Assembly (NCBI GenBank): GCA_902628925.1
Contig: CACOPA010000003.1
Coordinates: 1-64,000, forward strand
Direction of reading: 5' to 3'
DNA from: an uncultured SAR86 cluster bacterium
GTDB taxonomy: Bacteria > Pseudomonadota > Gammaproteobacteria > Magnimaribacterales > D2472
Length of the DNA: 64,000 nucleotides
Part shown: piece after piece, positions 46,184 to 53,481 of the stretch
How the letters are laid out: each line of letters starts with the position of its first letter
Position numbering within the stretch: the first letter of the stretch is position 1
Translations under genes and position numbers: made by a program
Notes under the pieces: model-generated
The model's database searches: none
Told to the model about the DNA's origin: nothing
What the model saw: only the letters and a program-made list of their open reading frames with translations

Positions 46184-46920
46184 GTGCATCCTAATCCTAG
46201 GATTAAATAATAGTAATCTTTAACTCTAGTAACATAATCTACTGCTTGAATGCCTCTTTTATAGTTTGTGGAATTACCTGCCAGTTCACTATGATTAACT
46301 TCTTCAGCTAAAAAACTAGATAGATCATCCCAAGTGATTTCAAAATTCTCTTTATTTAAATTTATTTGGATTTCTCTTAGATATCTATTGATATTACCAA
46401 CACCAAGGTTATAGGCAGCAAGTGCAATTGAAATCTTATCACCAGTTGATGTACCGAAATTCATTTCATCAATTAACTTTGCTATATAACTTGCTCCTCC
46501 ATTAATACTTTGAACAGGATCCAGTCTATTGTCTACTCCCAAAGATTTAGCAGTTGGAAGAGTTAACATCATCATGCCTTTAACCTGAGTTGCAGACCTA
46601 GCTTTTGGATTCCATTGGGATTCCTGAAAGGCTATTGCTGCCAATAATTCCCAGTCAAGATTATTCAATTTTGCAGCTTCTTTAAATTCATCAATATAAG
46701 ATAAAAGTCTTTCTTGATAGAGAAGATTAAACTTATCTTTTTCAAATTCTGATAGGTTAGATAATGACCAAAGTTTTTCCTTAGTATTTGCACATGAATT
46801 AGATAATTGTTCATCATTGAGAGATTGATCAGAACAACTGAACGTAAAAATCATAACCGATAAAACAAAAAAAATAGTTCGATTAATTCTTATCTTTTTT
46901 ATCTTTTTAATTTGATTCAC
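46180..46920 (-). CDS. MltF-like lytic transglycosylase, catalytic domain only
   Basis: This protein of about 246 residues has a lipoprotein-type signal (FTFSC) and one SLT domain. The block [27 protein letters not shown] contains the catalytic Glu and is almost word for word the MltF (YfhD) signature. [14 protein letters not shown] follows. E. coli MltF is 518 residues, with an N-terminal solute-binding domain that is absent here. The divergent position against purL is that of mltF in enteric bacteria, so this looks like a shortened orthologue. The start is uncertain: GTG 46920 gives a normal signal peptide, and GTG 46938 adds six residues. Confidence 0.85.
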   Translation of the reverse strand: MNQIKKIKKIRINRTIFFVLSVMIFTFSCSDQSLNDEQLSNSCANTKEKLWSLSNLSEFEKDKFNLLYQERLLSYIDEFKEAAKLNNLDWELLAAIAFQESQWNPKARSATQVKGMMMLTLPTAKSLGVDNRLDPVQSINGGASYIAKLIDEMNFGTSTGDKISIALAAYNLGVGNINRYLREIQINLNKENFEITWDDLSSFLAEEVNHSELAGNSTNYKRGIQAVDYVTRVKDYYYLILGLGCT

Positions 46921-46923
46921 CTC

Positions 46924-46929
46924 TATAAT
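46924..46929 (+). promoter_or_regulatory. Possible -10 element for purL
   Basis: A perfect TATAAT lies 29 bases before the purL GTG. If mltF starts at 46938, this promoter would be inside its coding region, which favours the shorter mltF start. Confidence 0.4.
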
Positions 46930-46958
46930 TAAAACCACAATATTTTAGAAAAAGTTCA

Positions 46959-49900
46959 GTGTCAAAAAGTTTTAACTTGTTCCTGCAAGGTCAATCAAGT
47001 TTTTCTAGCGCCCAATTATCTCGCTTAAAAGCCAAGCTTAAAAAAAATCTAAATAATAAGATTTCTTTGACAGCAAATGATTATTTTTTGATCAACTCTA
47101 AAAAGGCTCTAGATACTGATAAGTTGAAGGAAGTTCTCCATGCAGAAGAAATACTTAAAGACTGCTCTTTCTATATTGGTGCACGTCTTGGGACCATTTC
47201 GCCATGGTCTTCTAAGGCCGGTGATATTTTAAAAAATATTGGTTTTGATCAATTACGAATTGAGAAATTTGTCGGATTCAATTTAGTAGGGTTTGAAATT
47301 GATGATTTTCAGTTAGAAGCAATTTTTGATCCAATGACTCAATCTATATTTCAAAAACCTCCGCTTGAATTTTTTAATTCTTCTTTATCATCTAAAGATC
47401 AGCGTGTTATAGATTTTTGTAATAAAGGTATCGATGCTTTAAAGACCGCAAACTCAGAATTGGGATTAGCCTTATCAAATGATGAAATTGAATATCTTGA
47501 TATTTTCTATTCAAATGAAAAACGAGATCCAACTGAATCTGAATTAATGATGTTTGCTCAAGCGAACTCTGAACACTGCAGACATAAAATTTTTAATGCT
47601 GATTGGTCTCTTGACAGTAACAAGGTTGAATCGTCTTTGTTTGATTTGATAAAGCAAACAAGTAAAGGAGATAAGCCCCATCTTATTTCTGCTTACAAAG
47701 ATAATGCTGCTGTTATAAGTGGCGAGGTTTCGAATTTGCTTGAACAAAATTCTAAAGATGTTTATAAATTCGAATCTCAATTAATGAACTCTCTAATAAA
47801 GGTAGAAACGCATAATCATCCAACGGCAATTTCTCCCTTTCCAGGTGCTGCTACAGGCTCAGGTGGTGAAATTAGAGATGAGGGTGCTACTGGCTCTGGA
47901 GCTAAACCAAAAACTGGCCTTGTCGGATTTAATGTATCAAACCTTAATCTGGATGACGATAACATGCCCAAACAGAAAGCCCCTTTTCCTAATAGGATCG
48001 CATCTCCAAAACATATAATGATAGAAGGGCCGATTGGTGCGGCAGCATTTAACAATGAATTTGGTAGACCTTGTACTTTAGGCTATTTCAGGGTTTTACA
48101 AACAAAAACCAGTAAAGAAAAAAGTGCATACGGATATCACAAACCAATTATGCTTGCAGGAGGTATCGGGCAGATTAAAGATGCTTACAGCTTAAAGGGA
48201 GGCATAGACCATAATCACTTGGTAATTGTGTTGGGTGGCCCATCCATGCTTATTGGTCTTGGTGGCGGAGCCGCTTCATCAGTTTCTTCAGGAGAAAGTG
48301 AAGAGGAATTGGATTTTGCTTCTGTTCAAAGAGGCAATGCTGAAATGGAGAGAAGGTGTCAAGAAGTCATTAATACATGTATTTCAAAGAAAGAAAATAT
48401 TATTAAATTTATTCATGATGTTGGTGCAGGCGGTCTCTCTAATGCAATTCCTGAGTTAGCAAAAGATACCGGATGGGGCGTTGATATAGATCTAGGAAAG
48501 GTTCCAGTTGCTGATAAAAGTATGACCCCAATGGAAATATGGTGCAATGAATCTCAAGAAAGATATGTTTTGGCTATTCATCCTGATGATAAAAAAATAT
48601 TTGAAGATATATGTAGTCGCGAAAGATGCCCCTATGCAATTGTTGGAAAGACTATTAAGGATCAGTTTGTGCGTGTAGCAAGCCCTGATAGCAGCTTTAT
48701 GCCAGTGAATGTTCCACTGGATATGCTTTTTGGTGATCTACCTAAAACTAAGATTAATGTTTCTTCAGAGCACCCAAAAAATTTTCATGATTTCGAAGCA
48801 AAAGATAGTTTAGAAAAAAATATTTTTAAAGTTCTAAAGCATCCTTCAGTTGGATCTAAACAGTTTTTAATTACCATTGGAGATAGAACAGTAGGTGGTT
48901 TGATAACACGAGATCAGATGGTAGGAAAATATCAGGTCCCTACTTCAAATTACTCTATGGTGAACAACTCCTTCACTGAATATCACGGCGAGGCAATCTC
49001 AATGGGAGAAAAGCCATCAATTGCAATTTCGAATCCAAGCGCTTCAATGCGTATGGCTCTAGCTGAGTCAATCTTTAATCTAATGAGTGCGCCAATAAAA
49101 TCATTAGATCGCGTTGTATTATCGGCTAATTGGATGGCTGCCTGTGGGAGTAACAAAGATGACTTGGCATTGAGGGAGGGTGTAGAGGCTTTATCAAAGA
49201 TTTGTTGTGAGCTGGATATCTCAATCCCTGTTGGAAAAGACTCTTTATCAATGAGATCAAAATGGGTTGAAGAGGGACAGAATTTTGAAGTTAAGTCTCC
49301 TTTAACTGGAGTAATATCAGCAATGGCTCCAGTGATTGATACAAGGCTGGCAATCACTACAGAATTGGAATCTAGTTCTCATGATTTGTATTACATCAAA
49401 CTTTCAGATTATCAAAGAATGGGCGGCTCAATACTTGCATTAATTGAAGACCAGCTGAGTCTAGAGACCCCAGATGTAGAAAATGCTAAACAAATTAGAA
49501 AGCTATTTAATTTAATCCAAAAAGAAATATTAAATAAAAAAATTACAGCTCTACATGATATTTCTGATGGAGGAATGCTTGCAGCTTTATGTGAGCTATC
49601 TTTTACTAATAAAGTTGGTTTAGATATTTTTCTGTCTACATCAGATGAACAAATTCATAGTGAATTATTCAATGAAGAGCTTGGCTTAATCATTCAGTAC
49701 AAAGGAGAGGTTGATGAATTAAGCAATAAGCTCACAAAAATCGGCTGCTCAATTGAAAAATGTGGAGTTACTTCCACGGCTTATGAACTTCAGATTTTTG
49801 ATAGACAAATGAAAAATATTTTTAGCTCTTCGTGTGTTGAACTTGAAAAAGCTTGGCAGGAAACCTCTACTAAAATAAGAATGGAAAGAGATAATCCAGT

Positions 49901-50786
49901 TTGTGTTGAGAGTGAAACTAATACTATTGAAAAGTTTGAAGATTTTAGCCTTATTTATAAGTCAGATTTCAAATATGCTCTAGACCTGCCAGAAATAAAA
50001 AAAGGCATAAGACCAAAAGTTGCTATTCTAAGAGAGCAAGGAGTGAATGGTCATATTGAGATGGCAGCTGCATTCACTTTGGCAGGCTTTGACGCAATTG
50101 ACTTACATATGCAGGATCTTATAGATGGTTCATTGAACTTAGATTCTTTTCATGGGTTTGCAGCCTGCGGTGGTTTTTCATATGGCGATGTTCTGGGAGC
50201 TGGAGGAGGCTGGGCATCGAATATTAAATTCAGTGAAAAACTTCAGAAAATGTTTTCGTCTTTTTTTGAAGATCAATCAAAGTTTGTTTTAGGCGTATGT
50301 AATGGATGTCAAATGCTTTCACATCTAAAAAACTTGATACCAGGAGCAAATCATTGGCCAAGATTTGTTCATAACGAATCAGAACAATTTGAAGCTAGAT
50401 TAAGTCAAGTAAAAGTGGGTGACTCTGATTCAATATTGCTTAGAGATATGAGAGATTGGATGATGCCAGTTGCTGTTGCGCATGGCGAAGGAAGAGCTGT
50501 GTTCGAAGAGGACTGCATTAATCAATTGTATGCGTCCAAACAAGTAGCAATAAATTTTAGTGATTCTAGTGGCAATTGCTCTAATGATTATCCGATTAAT
50601 CCAAACGGCTCTATTGATGGAGCCACTGGATTTACTGCAGCAGATGGCAGAGTAACCATTATGATGCCACATCCTGAAAGAGTTTTTAGAATGGCTCAGC
50701 TATCTTGGCATCCTAAGAGCAATGACAATTATTCGCCATGGATGCAAATGTTCATCAATGCGTATAAATTTACTAAAGATGTATAA
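46959..50786 (+). CDS. purL: Phosphoribosylformylglycinamidine synthase
   Basis: This 1275-residue single-chain enzyme converts FGAR to FGAM with glutamine and ATP. It contains the N-terminal linker region, the two ATP-binding synthetase halves (VETHNHPTAISPFPGAATGSGGEIRD; VGKDSLSMRS; HDISDGGMLAALCE) and a C-terminal glutaminase domain with nucleophile Cys in VLGVCNGCQML. Length fits the gammaproteobacterial form (about 1290). It starts with GTG, from which the family sequence begins directly. Its stop overlaps the YqfO-like start. Confidence 0.97.
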   Translation: MSKSFNLFLQGQSSFSSAQLSRLKAKLKKNLNNKISLTANDYFLINSKKALDTDKLKEVLHAEEILKDCSFYIGARLGTISPWSSKAGDILKNIGFDQLRIEKFVGFNLVGFEIDDFQLEAIFDPMTQSIFQKPPLEFFNSSLSSKDQRVIDFCNKGIDALKTANSELGLALSNDEIEYLDIFYSNEKRDPTESELMMFAQANSEHCRHKIFNADWSLDSNKVESSLFDLIKQTSKGDKPHLISAYKDNAAVISGEVSNLLEQNSKDVYKFESQLMNSLIKVETHNHPTAISPFPGAATGSGGEIRDEGATGSGAKPKTGLVGFNVSNLNLDDDNMPKQKAPFPNRIASPKHIMIEGPIGAAAFNNEFGRPCTLGYFRVLQTKTSKEKSAYGYHKPIMLAGGIGQIKDAYSLKGGIDHNHLVIVLGGPSMLIGLGGGAASSVSSGESEEELDFASVQRGNAEMERRCQEVINTCISKKENIIKFIHDVGAGGLSNAIPELAKDTGWGVDIDLGKVPVADKSMTPMEIWCNESQERYVLAIHPDDKKIFEDICSRERCPYAIVGKTIKDQFVRVASPDSSFMPVNVPLDMLFGDLPKTKINVSSEHPKNFHDFEAKDSLEKNIFKVLKHPSVGSKQFLITIGDRTVGGLITRDQMVGKYQVPTSNYSMVNNSFTEYHGEAISMGEKPSIAISNPSASMRMALAESIFNLMSAPIKSLDRVVLSANWMAACGSNKDDLALREGVEALSKICCELDISIPVGKDSLSMRSKWVEEGQNFEVKSPLTGVISAMAPVIDTRLAITTELESSSHDLYYIKLSDYQRMGGSILALIEDQLSLETPDVENAKQIRKLFNLIQKEILNKKITALHDISDGGMLAALCELSFTNKVGLDIFLSTSDEQIHSELFNEELGLIIQYKGEVDELSNKLTKIGCSIEKCGVTSTAYELQIFDRQMKNIFSSSCVELEKAWQETSTKIRMERDNPVCVESETNTIEKFEDFSLIYKSDFKYALDLPEIKKGIRPKVAILREQGVNGHIEMAAAFTLAGFDAIDLHMQDLIDGSLNLDSFHGFAACGGFSYGDVLGAGGGWASNIKFSEKLQKMFSSFFEDQSKFVLGVCNGCQMLSHLKNLIPGANHWPRFVHNESEQFEARLSQVKVGDSDSILLRDMRDWMMPVAVAHGEGRAVFEEDCINQLYASKQVAINFSDSSGNCSNDYPINPNGSIDGATGFTAADGRVTIMMPHPERVFRMAQLSWHPKSNDNYSPWMQMFINAYKFTKDV

Positions 50787-51087
50787 ATTAATTTTTTTTG
50801 TTCCGGAGTCACACCTTGATAAAACAAAAAAATCTTTGTTTGAAATTGGGTGCGGAGTTCAAGGTAATTACAAAAATTGCGCATGGGAGGTAAAGGGCAA
50901 AGGACAATTTTTACCAAGAGAAGATTCAAAACCATACATTGGTAGTGAAAATGTTCTAACTTTTGTTGATGAGTATAGGGTAGAAATGTTGTGTCCCAAA
51001 AATCTCAAAGACAGAGCTGCAAACACTCTAATAGAGTCTCATCCATATGAGACACCTGCATTTGAATTTATTGCAGTTGAGATTTAA
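50779..51087 (+). CDS. YqfO / NIF3-related small domain protein
   Basis: This 102-residue protein starts at ATG 50779, overlapping the purL stop. YKLIFFVPESHLDKTKKSLFEIGCG and HPYETPAFEFIAVEI are the typical ends of this CutA-like ferredoxin-fold family, which also occurs as an insert in NIF3 (YqfO) proteins. The GNYKNCAWEVKGKGQF block is conserved. Free-standing copies are widespread in Gammaproteobacteria. The biochemical role is not known. It converges on the Nudix gene with a 4-base overlap. Confidence 0.85.
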   Translation: MYKLIFFVPESHLDKTKKSLFEIGCGVQGNYKNCAWEVKGKGQFLPREDSKPYIGSENVLTFVDEYRVEMLCPKNLKDRAANTLIESHPYETPAFEFIAVEI

Positions 51088-51620
51088 CCAAGCTTAATTT
51101 CTTCTTCTTTGTATTCAAAAGTATTAGTTTTGGAGTCTTCAAAGAAATGTTTGAGAGTTTTATAAACCGTTGGGAAAGCTATCTCATCCCATGGTATTTC
51201 ATCTTCAGTGAATAATGCTACCTCAGAGCTTTCAGGTGTAGGACCAAATTTGGGTTTAGTTAATTCAGCAATATAGAAATAATGTAACTGACTAATATGT
51301 GTCAGACTAAATAGAGTATAAGGTTGAATAATATTTATATCTGCTTGAGTTTCTTCTTTAGTCTCTCTAATAGCTCCTTGCTGAAGGGTCTCACCGTTCT
51401 CAAAAAAACCTGCCGGCAATGTCCATAATCCTAGCCTTGGCTGAATATTTCTTTTGCAAAGCAAAACTTTGTCTTCATATTTACATAAAGCTCCTACAAC
51501 AACATTTGGATTAGTGTAATAAATTGCATCGCAGTCATCACAGCAATATCTTTTTAAATTATCACCAGAAGGAATCTTAAATTGAATGTTTTCGCTTCCA
51601 CATTTTGAACAGTATTTCAA
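51084..51620 (-). CDS. Nudix hydrolase with N-terminal zinc ribbon
   Basis: This 178-residue protein has a four-Cys zinc ribbon at the N-terminus (CSKCGSEN ... CCDDCDAIYY). The Nudix box follows with the REx2EE core in GFFENGETLQQGAIRETKEETQA (about residues 91-113). The architecture resembles the second half of NADH pyrophosphatase NudC, without its SQPWPFPxS motif, so it is a related but different nucleoside-diphosphate hydrolase. The start is a TTG at 51620 supported by a strong AGGAGA seven bases before it. Confidence 0.88.
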   Translation of the reverse strand: MKYCSKCGSENIQFKIPSGDNLKRYCCDDCDAIYYTNPNVVVGALCKYEDKVLLCKRNIQPRLGLWTLPAGFFENGETLQQGAIRETKEETQADINIIQPYTLFSLTHISQLHYFYIAELTKPKFGPTPESSEVALFTEDEIPWDEIAFPTVYKTLKHFFEDSKTNTFEYKEEEIKLG

Positions 51621-51670
51621 TTCTTCTCCTAACTAAAGAATTTATTTGTATAAATAGTTAAAATTATCAA

Positions 51671-52258
51671 ATGATAAAGGACATCAAGTATAAACTAGAT
51701 TCTGAAATACGTGAAAGACCATCCGGACAACCGCAGGCAGCAGTGCTAATTGGTTTACTTAACTATAATCATCTCAGAGATAATCCTGAGATTATCTACA
51801 CGCAAAGGTCAAAATCCATGTCCACTCATTCAGGTGAGGTTAGTTTTCCTGGAGGCAAAGTAGAACCAAATGATAAAGATCTTTCGCACACAGCTCTAAG
51901 AGAAGCAAATGAAGAAATAAATCTAAATAGCAAGGATGCTTCATTACTCGGTCAAATGAATTACCTTATATCTAGACATAAGATTGAGGTAAATCCCATG
52001 GTTTATGAAATTAATGCAGAGCAGGAATTCAGAGCAAATAGTGAAATTGCAGATATTTTCACAGTCCCACTTTATTATCTGCTAGATCTTAAAAATATAA
52101 AAAAGGAAAGAATTGATAGACATGGCTCAACCTGGATGGTTCCAACATGGGAGTTTAATCATCAAAAGATTTGGGGACTCACTGCAATGATAACTGTAAA
52201 TTTTTTAAATTTATGTTTTGATGCAAACATAACAATTGATGAGGCTGATTCAGCATGA
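51671..52258 (+). CDS. nudL: CoA pyrophosphatase (NudL-like Nudix hydrolase)
   Basis: This 195-residue Nudix protein of the YeaB/NudL type cleaves CoA and derivatives to phosphopantetheine and 3',5'-ADP. The UPF0035 signature precedes the Nudix box: MSTHSGEVSFPGGKVEPNDKDLSHTALREANEEINL. An upstream block RPSGQPQAAVLIGLL is also typical. Its TGA overlaps the ATG of the gamma-carbonic-anhydrase gene, a pairing seen in Pseudomonas. Confidence 0.9.
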   Translation: MIKDIKYKLDSEIRERPSGQPQAAVLIGLLNYNHLRDNPEIIYTQRSKSMSTHSGEVSFPGGKVEPNDKDLSHTALREANEEINLNSKDASLLGQMNYLISRHKIEVNPMVYEINAEQEFRANSEIADIFTVPLYYLLDLKNIKKERIDRHGSTWMVPTWEFNHQKIWGLTAMITVNFLNLCFDANITIDEADSA

Positions 52259-52770
52259 TTATAGAACTAGATGGAAAAAAACTTTCTACTGATGGGGATG
52301 ATTTTTGGGTGGCCCCAAATGCAACAGTAATTGGCAATGTAACAATGGAAAAGGACTCGAGTATTTGGTTTCAGTGCACCATAAGAGGTGATAATGAGCC
52401 AATAACTATCGGAGCAGGCAGCAATATTCAGGAACATTCTGTAATACACACTGATCCAGGATGTCCTTGCATCATAGGTAAGAATGTCACGATTGGCCAC
52501 ATGGCCATGCTGCATGGTTGTAAGATTGGTGATGGAAGCCTCATTGGAATAGGAGCAGTAATTCTAAATAATGCAAAAATTGGTAAGAACTGCATTATTG
52601 GTGCAAAAGCTCTCATTACTGAGGGTTCAGTAATTCCTGATGGTTCTCTAGTTATGGGTATACCTGGAAAAATTAAAAAAGAGTTGGATGCTGAGGAACA
52701 AAAAATTCCTCAACTTAATGCAGGTTTTTATGTTGAAAATTACAAGAGATATAAGGCACAAGGAATTTAA
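52255..52770 (+). CDS. Gamma-carbonic anhydrase family protein (YrdA/PaaY-like)
   Basis: This 171-residue left-handed beta-helix protein has hexapeptide repeats throughout. The metal-binding histidines are seen in EHSVIHTDPGCPCIIGKNVTIGHMAMLHGCKIGD (His in SVIHTD, IGHMAML and LHGC), the trimeric metal site of the family. Some members are carbonic anhydrases and PaaY hydrolyses CoA thioesters, so the exact reaction is open. The neighbouring nudL makes a CoA-related role worth testing. The TAA overlaps the next ATG by one base. Confidence 0.9.
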   Translation: MIIELDGKKLSTDGDDFWVAPNATVIGNVTMEKDSSIWFQCTIRGDNEPITIGAGSNIQEHSVIHTDPGCPCIIGKNVTIGHMAMLHGCKIGDGSLIGIGAVILNNAKIGKNCIIGAKALITEGSVIPDGSLVMGIPGKIKKELDAEEQKIPQLNAGFYVENYKRYKAQGI

Positions 52771-53480
52771 TGGCCATTGAAGAAATAAATTTTGACTATG
52801 CTGATGAAAGCACTACTTGTAAAGGTGTTTTATTTTTACCTGAAAGCTCATCGAGCTGCCCTGCAGTTTTGGTAGCTCATACTTGGAAAGGCATAAGTGA
52901 CTTTGAAATTGATAAGGCTAAAGAGCTTGCTAAGCTTGGTTATGCTGGATTGGCAATAGATATCTTTGGTAATGGCGTAAATGGTAAAAACATTGAAGAG
53001 AATCAAGCTCTGATAAAGCCATTTGTAGATAATAGAAAAAAATTTAGGGCTAGAGTGGCAAGTGCGATCAGCGCAGTTAAGTTACATCCATCAATTGATG
53101 GAGGCAAAATAGGATTAATTGGCTATTGCTTTGGTGGCATGGCTGTACTAGAAATTGCTAGATCGGGATTGGATGTTTCAGGTGTAGTAAGCTTTCATGG
53201 TCTTCTTAATCGCTCTGAGGAACCTATAAATAAGATACATTCAAAAATATTAGTCTTGCATGGTGATAAAGATCCAATGGTGCCAAGAGATATTGTGCAA
53301 GATTTTTATGATGAGATGGATGAGTCTGATGCAAATTGGGAGTTTATTTCATATGGCAAAGCAATGCATGCTTTTACAAATCCTGAAGCCAATGATCCTT
53401 CTTTTGGCACGCAATATAATGAAACAGCAAATCAAAGGTCATGGAACTCGATGAAATTATTTTTTGAAGAGGTTTTTTAA
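52770..53480 (+). CDS. Dienelactone hydrolase family protein
   Basis: This 236-residue alpha/beta hydrolase has the nucleophile Cys in LIGYCFGGMAVLE (as in dienelactone hydrolases), the acid Asp in VLHGDKDPMVP and the His in YGKAMHAFTNPEAND. The N-terminal VLVAHTWKGISDFEIDKAKELAKLGYAGLAIDIFGNG is characteristic of this family in marine and freshwater bacteria. No aromatic-degradation genes are nearby, so the real substrate is probably another lactone or ester. The stop lies one base before the alaS TTG. Confidence 0.87.
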   Translation: MAIEEINFDYADESTTCKGVLFLPESSSSCPAVLVAHTWKGISDFEIDKAKELAKLGYAGLAIDIFGNGVNGKNIEENQALIKPFVDNRKKFRARVASAISAVKLHPSIDGGKIGLIGYCFGGMAVLEIARSGLDVSGVVSFHGLLNRSEEPINKIHSKILVLHGDKDPMVPRDIVQDFYDEMDESDANWEFISYGKAMHAFTNPEANDPSFGTQYNETANQRSWNSMKLFFEEVF

Positions 53481-53481
53481 T

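Noticed and set aside
48983..49357. Open frame of 124 codons on the minus strand inside purL
   Set aside because: It is antisense to a well-conserved part of purL with no start context or recognisable product.
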